Shown here: piece by piece, positions 36,819-48,900 of the stretch | Position numbering within the stretch: position 1 is the first letter of the stretch | Layout: every line of letters begins with the position of its first letter | Assembly (NCBI GenBank): GCA_017562135.1 | Contig: QEYB01001642.1 | Span: 1,054,001 to 1,118,000, forward strand | Direction: 5' to 3' | Source: Dipylidium caninum | Taxonomy: Eukaryota; Platyhelminthes; Cestoda; Cyclophyllidea; Dipylidiidae | Length of the DNA: 64,000 nt | Position numbers and translations under genes: made by a program | The notes under the pieces: model-generated | What the model was told of the DNA's origin: nothing | The model's database searches: none | Seen by the model: the letters and a program-made list of their open reading frames with translations, nothing else

Positions 36819-39800
36819 ATGGAGCTGGTGCTCCTGATTTCCTTCCTCTTAGTTCACCTCACGAGGGGAGTCGCCTCCCAGTCCTACTACGGCGGCCCCC
36901 AGTCCCCGTCCACCAGCTACGTGCCCGGCTACTTGGATGCCCAGCCGCCTCCCCTGCACGTGTACGAGGGAGGCTCCTCGCCCGGGAACATGCCCTCGCT
37001 GATCTCATTGGCGATCGTGTTCGACTCAACGGGATCCATGGGTGACGACCTGAAACAGGTCAAAATGGGAGCTCGGCGCATCCTCCAGCGGCACTTGGAG
37101 AAGGGGCGGGAGGCCCTCATCAAGGACTTTGTTCTGGTCAAGGTCCACGACCCTGGTGAGTCCTCCGTTGAAGACGACTTCTTACGGTCATTGCACTACA
37201 CCGGTTTCGCTTTTGTGACTTCTGGGCTAACGGGCGCTTGTATAAATTATTTCTCTCAACTGTAACCACCGCTGCAAAGCTGTCGCGGAAATGTGAAGGG
37301 CAGCGTGGTGAGGCGGATGGGAGCCGAGTGGGAGAGGCTCTCTGTCGTAGGGTGTAGCGCCGGCCGAACATAGTGTCCACTGCCACTGCCCATCTTGAAG
37401 TGGTGAAACATTTTGTCACCATTTGCCTCTCAGGCTCTTGTCACTTGGTGACAGCTTTGCTGCCGCCTCAAGAAAAGCACCGAAGTGCCAGTCTGCCTGA
37501 CGTAGGCGCATTCAAGTTAGTTCACTTCGCTTTAATGCAAACCGTTTTGAGGGCAGTCAACCCCTCTTCTGCTCCTCCCGCCTGTTCTCCCATGCCTGGT
37601 ACCTTCTTCCACGAATTTATGCACGCTGCGGTAAACGCGGAGAGACAACGACCTGTGCTAACGGACCACGGGCATTCACATTCATCATCCCGTTGGTAAC
37701 ACCACCTTTGACTGCGCTGCAGGCAGAACGAAAGGCCGATCCTGGATGGCCCCAAAAAACCTCTTCCCAGCTTTTCTTGTGCTTGCTTTCGGGGAACTGC
37801 CCCTGCAGCGCCTTAGGCCGTAGCTGCTGACGGCGTTGGTGCGCCACCCGAGTAAGCGGTTGCGTGCTTGTCAGTGATGCAGCCCTCACCACCGCCACAA
37901 CTGCCCACTGAGGCGACATTTGGCTTGAGATTCAGGTAAGCGGAGGTCACGGGGGTAGTTTACTGTGGCCAGAGAGCGGCCTACACGCCGTCGCGCAGTG
38001 CAGCGTTGCGAAGGCGGAGGAGGACGAGAAGGAGGAGGAGGAGGGGGGCAGTGAGGCTGTTTAACATCTCCACGCTGCTGGACGGTCGGCTGTTGTGACA
38101 CCATTATAGTGTGTGCCTTCCCTCAACGGCAGTTTGCCCCATTATTTGACACCTCACTGGTTGCACTACTTTGTCCCGCCTGCCTCTAATTACCGTTCAA
38201 CCACCAGTTAGCCCGGAAGGGGAAACGCGTAGCATGTCCTTCACGCTCATCGCGTACCGATCTGCGCGATTCGACTTGCGAAGTTCATAATTCCCATTAA
38301 ATGCAGATGTGGGGCCGGCACGAGTGACGACATCGACCAAGACGTTCTACCAGTACCTGGAGAGCGTCTACACCCAGGGCGGTGGAGACTGTCCCGAAAT
38401 GACCATCACAGGCATTGAGATGGCGCTCGAGGCGGCCCAGCCCAACTCCCTCATCTACGTCTTCACTGACAGCAGCGCCAAGGATACGACCGCCTCCCGC
38501 GTGTCTTGAATCTCATTCAGAAGAAGCAAAGCCAGGTAGGTTAAACGCTGTACCGCACTGGAGATGTCTTCGCTTGCTAGAACTCTGTGTCTCATGGCAG
38601 AAGCCCACAATCGGTCGCCACGGCAAACGCGTGCACCTGGCATTAGAATCGCGGGGATGGCTGATATTCGGGCGGGTCTAGGTTCCGGGGAGGCTGTAGG
38701 CACGAGGAATCTACTCGTGACAACCACGTATATATCATCGGAAAGGCATTTCCCAAACCGTCAGAGGGTGGACGGTCGGGCAGGGGTGAATCGGTGCAAC
38801 CGCCGGTTAATGGTCGTTAGCAGCCCGCAGCCCGCAAGACGAGGGGCGGACGGGTGCGGGAAGCCGCGAGGAAAGATGCCCCGCGTGCCCTCGTTAAGTC
38901 AGCGCCCACTCGGACCGAAATGTCACGCTGTCGGCGGGCTCCAATATCCTACCCCACCGTCCTCCCACAAAACCCCATCCTCGGCCTTTTCCCTCTACTT
39001 TAGCCCCTTTTTTACTTTTGCGATTTCCCCGTCTCACCGAAACTCTCTCCCTCGCATTTTACCGCTAGCTCACGAGATCTCACGTGTGACTGCGAAGGCG
39101 CCCCAGGGAGTCCTCCCGAGACTAGGCGGTTATCTGCCACTGGTGAAAAGGAGGCCGCGAAGGCTTCACGAAGGGAAGTAGCTGGCGCCTCTCGTGAGCG
39201 CGTGTGGGGAGGCGACGTCCACGGGAATTGCAGCCATACTCTTCTAGCAGGACGAGAGCATGCACACTTCGCGTAAAAAAGGAGCTCCGAGTCTCGCTGC
39301 CGTCCCGCCCGTTTGAGGGGAAATTTGGGTGACTCGGAAGATGCTGACCGCTGGTGCAGACAGCATTATTCCGCCAACTTATTTTTTGCGTCATCTAGCA
39401 ATTTAAAAAAGATCACTACGTCAGGCGGTATGTTGCCGAGGCGCGCAGGAAATCGTGGCCCCCAGACCCGATTGCTGACAAACGGCAGGGTCGACCAAGG
39501 GAAAGGCTTTAGTCCTCATCGAAGTCATCATTGGCCGACGAGAGTCCCACACTTCACCGGTTTGCCTCCTGCCGATGCGCCTGTCTTCCCGCCGTGGCGA
39601 CGGAAGGGCGGTGGAGGCGTGACCGCTGAGCGACGGGAAGGGGACGAGATCGAGACATACGTCTGGCGCTGTCCCTGTCCATAAGGTGGACTGGAGCAAG
39701 CCACATCCGGTCAGCATTGCTTCCGGTCACCCTAATCTCCACTTCCTTTGGGCTGGCTAGATTTTCGCGTCTCAGTGTCCAGACGTTTTCAAGCCGTGTA

Positions 39801-42800
39801 GTAGATAATTAACAAGGGGTCTCGTAAGCTCAACTAGTGACTTCGTTCAGAAACTAATGCACTTCCGCAAAATCTCCGAATGGGCAATTCGAGTCGGCGG
39901 CGAAGACGATCGGGCACGCGGAGAGCGGTCGGAGCACCGACTCGGCGCCTGACAGCCGAACGGTTGCCTTGTTCTCTCGAGCTGCGCGTCTTCGCTCGGC
40001 CCTTTCCAACCGGTTACATACCAACGCTCTCACCAGTCTTGCCCACTCCCCCTTCAGGTTGTCTTCGTTCTGACGGGATTTTGCAATACAACTGACGAGG
40101 CCGGATTCCAGGCATACCAGGAAATTGCAACAGTCAGTTCTGGCCAAGTCTACATCATCGGGAAGCGTCAAGTCAACGAGGTAACTGCCACCTCTTGGCC
40201 TTATGACTGACGCCAGTAGGGCGCTTGTGGCACTCCTTTCTCGCACGCCTGAGTGCGAGGGAAGGCAAACATTTTTGCGACAAGGGCAATTTCTTTCGGA
40301 GGTACTTCGAGGACTGCACACTGTGCTTGTTGACCACAGCCACTCTCGTCTCTCGTCCCCCTGAGGGGAGGGGCAAGTGGAGCGAGGGTGGCTCAAGGCG
40401 CCACTTGGAAGCATCAAGTCGCATCTCTTAGCGATGATGATGACGATACTGGCAGTAAAAAGCGGGAAAGGGCGAATGCTCCCCGCCGCCAAACCGCTGC
40501 AGAATTTGTCCGACTTGAAAGTAGTGGGGGCGCTTGCCGACTGCGCCGTCGGCACGTAGGCTAATGTGCGAAGGCTGAGATCGCATTGAAGAGGTTTTGC
40601 ACCCCATTCTAATACGCGAACTTTTTCCCAAGTTTATGCGCGTCATCGAGGCAGCTGTGGAGTCACAAAAGGTTCAAGTTCTGCAGCAGGACACCTGGGA
40701 GACGACCGCCAAGACGTACAGCTTCCCGGTGGACACTCACCTCTCCCAGCTGACTATTCAAGTGACCAACTACAAAACCAACGACTCCATCAAAGTCGGC
40801 ATTCGAGATCCCGAAGGTCAGTGAATTTTCGGACTAAATAGCCGTCACAACCACTGCTCCTTAGGCGACTTGTTGCGACGCGACGCCGTCCTCGAGGTCT
40901 CGGGCGTCACACACGTCCATAGAATGCGTCCTCTCATAAGGGCGGATGGAAGGGCTCCTCCGAACTCACTATGACTTTGTTCAGTTTAAGGTCGTATCGG
41001 AGCGACTTTGGCTAGCGCCACAATCTCTGGCAAGCCCGTCCCAGCTTTGCCTCAGCACTGCGGCAGCGGTGAGAAGGGCCCGCAGAGTGTTGGATGGGAC
41101 ACAGGGCTTCCCCTCAGTTGGTGGGGCAAGGCAAGGGACCGTTTCCATCAGTCATGACACCACCTCGCCGAAGACCACACTGGCCCACGGCCAGACGAGT
41201 GGAAATGGAACTGATATGAGTAGATTAAAAGCTTCGCCGTTTGGGATCCAATGGCCAGTGGGTCCGCCGACCTGGGAGCGTTGTCGAATGTCGGTCCAAG
41301 TTGCCCAATTGTCACTTCAAAGGCACAATTTATTTCGCCTGATTTGTTTTGGCCAAACAGAACATGGATTACGATACTTTTGTCCTGGTGGAAATTACTG
41401 AAAACGGCTGTCAGCCAATTTTGGAAGGGTAGTTTAGCTACGCCGGCTAAAATTGTCCCGTTTTCTTTCACTCAGGTAAACTGATAACGAAGGGGGACGG
41501 GCTGCGACAGCTGATGAAGACGGTGCCCAGCGTCTTCGTGGCCTCAATCGACCACCCGACGCCGGGTATGTGGACGCTGGAGGTGAGCGCGGAGGTGAGT
41601 GGGCAGCCGAGCATCTCGGGAGAGGAGAATCTCGGCGGACAGTGGCATTCCGTCCGCGTCTCCGGCATCAGCGAGGTCGACTTTGTGCCAGGCTTCGCCG
41701 CCAACCCGTTGCCCTACAATCGGGGAGCCTCTCGTCAGCCCATAGACGGTCAGTTCTCGTTCCTTCCGCAAGTTTGCCTCCTCACTTCCACACTAGGTAA
41801 CTGACACGAGAGAAGGACGACGATGCCACACGTGCCACGTCGAAGCATTTGCACACTGACTTCTGTTGAGACGCTTCACTGCGAGGCGGATGACAATGGT
41901 GTTTGGGGAAGGGGGGGGGAAGAGAGGCTTCCCCACCCTCCTCGTCAATTCTGCACACCCGAGTGAACATGGAAATGGGGGGGGGGTTTGCGACGAGGGT
42001 GGGGGTGGAAAGGGTTTACTCGGATACGGTTTACATTCTTTCGCTTGTGAAACAGACAGTATGTGCGTTACAGCCTAACATTCTTCTCAGGTAACCCATG
42101 AACACTTCCAAATGTGTGGAAAGAAAGTGCTCTTCTGTAGCTCGAGGATCGCCAGCAATTCCCCTCCTGCAGGTGGAGGATTTCGCCTGATATCCGACTC
42201 GAGCCAAATTCTCACTGAAGGCGATTCTCACAAGGAGGCCACTGCAACTCAGGCGGGCCGTCGGCCGGCAGTGAGGGCAGCGCCGACATGAGCGCCGGTC
42301 GACGCGGTCTGCTGCCATCCGTTGGGCCGCGTAAACAAAGTGAAGGGCCGCAGCGACCTCGCGCCAACTCGACAGCGAAGATGACTTCTTGGACATTGAG
42401 GGGGTTCCTCAAGGCAAAAGGCTTGGGACGAGAAAGTTTCGCCTGACCTGCAATGGACATTTAGGTCCCTCGCCCTTCAAATGCGTCCGTGTCAAGCGAG
42501 GCGGATCTTGTACTGAGCACCTGGTGAATCCACTGACCGATCCTCCTTCCCCCGACGAAGCAAGCGACCACAACCGCAAGTGGGTGGGATGCAAAGTGCC
42601 TTTGCACAGACACTTAACGGTGCTGGCCGCAGAAACTTGTGGGTGTGATGCGTCGCGGAGAGAGAAGGCTACTACCAGTGGCAGAGAAAGCAGATCGTTA
42701 GGACTAACTCGCTACGTTCGATGTAATGGGAGTCCCTCGTCCGCACGGAACCGAATTTGATGGACTCGGTGGGACGTCGCTGTCATTTCATCTTTCTCGT

Positions 42801-42989
42801 TTAGGCATTAAGAATTACATAATGACCAACATAACAGGACGCCTACTAACCGGAAGTGCGGATGCCATCACCCTGCGGGCGCCAAACGGCTCGGCTCTCG
42901 TTCGCCTTCCGGTCGAGCGAACGCCAGGCAGTCAGGTTTACGTTAGCCAGCACCCAGTGGATCCTGTGCCTGGCCACTACTACCTCCAG
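36819..42989 (+). other. HMCN1: Hemicentin exons 1-6: signal peptide, vWFA domain and linker
   Basis: Exons: 36819-37155, 38307-38535, 40058-40180, 40633-40816, 41476-41748, 42805-42989. Exons 1-3 hold the vWFA fold: MIDAS at [10 protein letters not shown] in exon 1, [11 protein letters not shown] and LIYVFTDSS in exon 2, and VVFVLTG in exon 3. Exons 4-6 cover the region that links vWFA to the first Ig in animal hemicentins ([28 protein letters not shown]). Introns in this part are 0.4-1.5 kb and show no other gene. The frame change in exon 2 lies between the Arg-Val at 38498-38503 and [11 protein letters not shown]. Confidence 0.85.
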
Positions 42990-45900
42990 GTTAGTCTCCG
43001 TTCTGCCCTGTTCCACCCAACAACCGCTCCAGCCAGCATCGGAAGTGCTGCTTGCGTGAGGCCGAGGTGTGTGCTGCACTCCGGACGCTAACTCGCCCTA
43101 CGACAGACTACCAAGGCAGGAATGCTGCTGGGGGAAGCGTGAGCAACAGCTAAAAATAAGATTCCGTCCGTAGTAGAGGGCTTTGCGAGACAGTTAACCC
43201 ACCGAAGCGGAGGTCATCAGCAGGTCGAGGTGGCCGAAGCGTTGCGCAGTTCGGCCGACGCAGGCTCCACAGACTTGGTAGTTCATTTCACAATGGCTAC
43301 AAGTGAGCAGAAGAGTTTAACTTTGGTGGTTAGCGAGAGGAGGGCTCGAATGCATGCGCGGTCACGACCCGCGGAGGAGCTTTAATGGAGAGGCTCGCGT
43401 ACTGCCGATGGACGGAAAGGCAGTAAGACTGGCAAGTCAAGTATGCTTCGGAGGCTGCGTCCATCGAAAATGTCCAAATCCCGCCTTACTGATCACTGCC
43501 TGCCTCTCGCTGGGGCATCCCCACAGTGGAAAAGCGAATTTTGGTACAGTCGGCAGGAGGACAGCCTCACTCGCAACCCTTAGCGGGTGTCTGCCGCCAG
43601 CCTCTGGCGAAGTGCTTATTCTGTGTCTACTCGGACAGGTGACAGGCCGCGACAGCCAGGGATACACATTCCAGCGCTACTCCAAAGTCGCTGTACTCGC
43701 CCGAGCTGCTCGTCCCTCGGTGGTCACGTGTCCGGCGAAGTTGGAAGTTTCTCGAGGCTCCACCGTTCACATCACCTGCCTCATCGACAGCGAGGTGCCC
43801 TTCAGCGTGAAGTGGTACCAGAACAACCGTCCTCTCAGCGGATTCGCGGGAGAGCATCAGATCTTCAGGTGCAGTTGCCTGCCTCCCCTCCCACCCCACC
43901 GGACACTCAATTCCCACCACTTACGGAAGTGGGGCAACCGCCTCCTCTCTCAATAATCACAGCTCTTTTTCTAAAACCATTTGTCTTTACGCCACTCGAG
44001 CAGCCGGATGCGCTTGGAGGAAGAAAGCCTGATAAATGGGCAGATCTTCTGCGCGGGAGAAGTCTCTGCCCCCACAGAGGGCGACCAACCCGCCCGAGTA
44101 GTGATGTGACACTCACAGGAAGGCGCCACTCCCCCCTGCTAACGCAAATTCTCTCCTCGCCTCATGTCCCGCGAGGCCATTTTCGCACTGGCAAAGGGTT
44201 TCATTGGTGGACGCCATTGCGCCGCTTTCGGGCCTTCTCCTCCGCCATCTCCTGGTGAATCGGCCGACTTGGGACCTTCGAGTCATACCGACGGGGGAAT
44301 AAAAAGACACCGCCTTTCCCTTTTCTTGAAATTTTGTCATAGTAAAAAGTAGTTCTTGAGAGATTGCACCTCGCTTTGATGTGAAAACCATTGTTAGGCG
44401 AAACAGGGAGGAAGTGTCGGTGAACCCCTGCCTCCCCGGCACCCGAACGCTTAGAGTGCATCTGACACAACTGCTGACGTGACACTTTCAGCGTACCGAC
44501 AAATGTGACCTACACGCTGCACGACGTGAACGAGGAGTCGCAGGGCATCTACGCGGTCGAGATGGTTCCGGCGGGAGTCGGAGCCGAGGCCAAGCCCGAG
44601 AGCGGAGGGAGGGACGAGGTGGCCGTTGTCATGCTTCGTAAGTTCCGTGAGGTGCGCTGTAGTCCAGTTGAGAGCACTCCTTTGAGCGGACCAACCCCAG
44701 AAGTCGTCTGTGATCGTCGGTAGGGCGACTGCCATTGTGCCTGACGTCCTTCTGGGCGTGGGGTGGCCGTTGAAGACGCCTGAACTGCTCTGGCGGGAGG
44801 CATAGCATTCGCGCGGGCATTCACTTGCCAGCACCGAAGCATTCACACACAAGGCTGCCGTAGTCGGGGATCAGAAGTTGAGTCGTATATGTCAGTCGGA
44901 GTGATGGAGCGAGAAATAAAAAAGCAGGGAAACTTCTCCTTTCAATAACGAAAAGTTGGTTGGACGATCAAACTGTTGCCAATGACACTGCCGTCCCACT
45001 CCAGCACCGCCTCCCACCGTGCTGATACCGAGGAACGCGAGCGTTGAGCCCAACGGGATGGCGCGTCTCATGTGCACGGTCTTCTCGCAGGCCGAGCGGG
45101 TGGACATCAACTGGTACCGCGGCGACAGCGTGCGCTTCAAGGTGAAGGACGGGCGCAGACACAGCATCCACATGTCGGGGCCTGGCGAGGCGTCGCCTGC
45201 TGGACACACCTTCACCAGCACCCTGCAAATCTCGTGAGTTTTGCTGACCTGTCCCACCGTCGGAGGCCGATTTAGTGGAGCACCCTGGCGGGCGGTGAAC
45301 AGCGGCCTTCGCCGGGGCCCCAAGTTGCTCATGTGTCCCTCTGGCGACACATTCACGAAGGGCAGTCGCGAGCGCTTAAATTTTCTCCAGGGCAGCATTC
45401 GCTGCGGGTTTAACACAAAACGAACCTTATGGCAAGTTCATTTCAGCAGAGTCGACGGCTTCGGGATTTTAGTCTGTGGACAGTCTGCGGGGACCATGAA
45501 GTGGCTAAGAGGTGCTGTGGGGGAGATTGCAGTGACTGTGGAGGCAGACTTCCCTTTGCCTGTATTGGTGTCGGGTAGAGAAGGCTAAAGACGATCTGAT
45601 CTCCTCCTTGTAGAAACGTCCAGGACAGTGACATCGGACAGTACATTTGCGAGGCGGAGCACAAAGGCGGCGTCAGTTCTGCCACTGGATTCGTCATTGT
45701 CCACGGTACGAAACCCGTCCGGCTTCTGGCCATGCCGACCTGACAGTCTTCTCCACGGTGCCCACGCCCATGAGTCCTTTAGTGCCATGCTCCGCGACCG
45801 AGAGGCTGTGTCCGGCTCGGTTGAGGGCCACCGGTCGTCGCTAGTTGTGCTAACACCCCTCTGTCCATGTTTCTGTAGTGCGGCCCAGCATCGTGGCGGA

Positions 45901-48900
45901 AAGCAGTCAGGTGGACTTCAAGGAGGGAGGTCGCTTGGTCCTCTCGTGCCGTGCAGAGGGTCACCCACCCCCTGAGATCGGCTGGAGTTTCAACAACGTG
46001 CCCATTCCGCGTGACTTGGACATGCAAATCGGGTCATCGCGTGTCAATATTTTGGATGAATACATGGTGACTGCGGTCTTGTTTGACATCCCCCTCCTCT
46101 CCTCTCCTCTCCCCCTCTCTTTGCCCTCACACCCGACAGACTGAGGCACAAGGCGTGGGCGCCTTTACCCCCGCCCGGGCAGCCAGCTTGTCGGCGCAGC
46201 AATCCACCTCTTCCACGGGGATAGAGTTCTTTGACACGTAGGGCTTCCACGAGGCAGAATTCGAGGCTGAGCCGATGAGATGCCGTGACGACACGACAAT
46301 GTTTGGCCACTGATCGTGCACTCGTTTAGCAGACGCGAAGTGGACACCGTTGAGCTCCCGACCTCACCACTTCAGTGACCGTTTCCGTCGCCGAATGTCA
46401 AAATCACCTTCCCTCTTGCAGGAGTCAAGACTGATTATAGCGCCTGCGGACGCCTCGGACGCTGGCCGCTACTCCTGTTTCGCGGTCAACTCGGCGGGCG
46501 AAGCGCAGGCTGACATCATCGCGTCCTTCATTGCCCGTCCTGAAATCACGCGCATCGACATGGTTCGGGAGATGCCGCAGGAGGGGGAGCGACAGACGCT
46601 CCGCTGTTTGGCCAGCGGACAGCCTCCGCCGCTCATCAGTTGGGAGTTCAACGGCAGCCCAGTAAGCAGACCGCCACACGGTGCCTTCGTTTGCCGACTA
46701 GGGGTGGGACAAATGGGGAGACAATAAGGTGTGTCTTTTTTGCACTTCCTCCGCGTAGGTTGGAGAAAGCGCTAACATTCGCTTGAACAAAACGAGTGGA
46801 GAACTTGAGATTCTCCATCTAAAGCGTCACATGAGCGGCAAGTGGACGTGTGTCGCAGAAAACGTCGCTGGAAGCACTCGAACCTCGGTGTCGATGGAGG
46901 TTGGACGTGAGTTACTGTTGTTTACCAGGCTCAACTTCCGGGAACACCTCTTCCGGCCTTCTGCCGGTGCCCCATGAGGGCATTGGGGGGAATGTGGCGC
47001 CGGGCCGCCAGCCTGCCATTATGCCTCACGCGACCGTCTTCTCCGCTTCAGACAAGCCTAAGATGGACGCAAATGCCATGCAAGATCGGGTTTACGGGGA
47101 CTTTGCCTCCGACCTGGTGATCCCTTGCATTGTGGATGGAAACCCGCCGCCGCAAATCAAATGGTTCAAGCTCGCCGGTGAGAGCCAAGTCCCGGTCACG
47201 TACGGCGGCCGATACACCCTTGCCGCGGACAACTCCCTCCACATCCGAGGTCAGTCGGCCCGCCTTTCCGGCTAACGCAGGGAGGGCGAGGCTTCCATAG
47301 AGCGAGTAGGGCGGTCAAGGAGACCGGCGGCCACCAGTCTGATGCGCGGCGCTGCTCTCAGTCGGCCGGTGCGGTCAACCGAGTCGAGGCCGTGCATAAG
47401 TTAGAAAAAAAAGTAGCTCGTAGGGTGAATTTCTCTGTTGCATCAACCACGACGGGCAGGTCAACTCCCCAGCCTCCTGTTTTGTGCCGCAACTGAATCG
47501 ACGCCGAATTCCTTGAGCTTTAGCGTATTTTCGTCTTCTTCTTCCAGACCTCAACATGGAGGACAGCACGACCTTCGTCTGCGAGGCCTCCAACGCCTAC
47601 GGCCGCGACCAGTACCACGTGGCTGTGGAACTTGGCGGCATTCGTAAGTTAACCTCATTTTTCTAGGACTGAGGGCAGAACCCCCGTGGCCAGAAGGGTT
47701 CCTGTCGCGTCACCCGCCGGTTCTTCGGTGGAAGTGAAGATCCCCCAGGCGTTTTTTAGGGTTGCGGTTATATGCCCTGCTGCAACAGCCATTTAATGTA
47801 AATACGCCGCGGCGACCGTTCATTTCCACCTGTCAAGTGTGCCTCAGTTAATGGCAGGGCGGAGTTTGGGTACATTCCATTCTGAGAAAACGCGCGGTGT
47901 ACTCGATCGCCCCTGCGTGCTTGCGAGTAAAATAGTCCACATGTCGAGGCACCCATTCTTTTAGGCGCTCCCACCATCTCCTACACCGAGCCACGACAGG
48001 TAGTGCTGGAAGGCACTTCAGAGATGATCCTCACTTGTCCGGTCCTCGACGCGAAGCCGGCGGCACAAATCACCTGGCTCAAGAACAGCGTCGAAATCGA
48101 CCTCTCCGACCCGCGCTACTCCCTCTTCGACACCAGCCTCGTCGTCAGAGGCGTCAAGGTGCGCTTCCAGTCGACGTTCCCGTAGCTCCCCAACATCCCC
48201 ACTCCATATTTCTACGTTTAGTTGTGTTTGAATAAAGTCAAATAGTCACGGACTAAAGCAAATCCCTTTCTTCGCGATGTTTCAGATGGAGGACGAGGGC
48301 GTTTATACGTGCGTCGCCCACAACGTCGTCGGAAGGTCGAAAATCGACGTTGAATTGGACGTGCAAAGTAAGACCCACTTTCTTTGCCTCCCCCCCGTCT
48401 CCTGCCGTCCGCACTCCTCATGACATCTCATTGTAAGGCCTGTCCGGGGCGATTTCTGCAGTTAAACGGGTCGCCTATTCAGCACTGCTTCAGGCCACGC
48501 CAAGTGGCGACTCCTCCCCTTTAGGCAGCCGGTTTCTTCTGCTCGAGAACTCCTGCTGATGCCTTCTGCCGTCTAAAGGTGTAGAGGGGTGAATGCACCA
48601 CCAATTTCCCTAAAGCAGAGTAAATGCGTGTTGGGCAAAAGAATTATGGAATATGAGGCCTCCTTATCAATGCGTTTGCTATAAAACCGCCCGAGGTGGG
48701 CAGCTCGCGGTGATAGTTCAGACTGCGAGGATGTGAGCACGTAAAAGTAGAAGCTTCGGATTCGCTGCAAACTCTCCGAGGCGGCTTAGGCGGGAAAAGA
48801 GTAGAGCAAGTATCTTACGTCGGTTCCCTCCCACTTTCTTCCCTACTTAGCCAAACCGCGCTTCCGTGATGACCAGCGCCATGTGACGGTAGAAATTACG

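Noticed and set aside
48680..48686. TATAAAA in the hemicentin intron before exon 18
   Set aside because: The first downstream ATG is followed at once by a stop (ATGTGA), and no signal peptide or open frame follows, unlike the nested gene at 55206.
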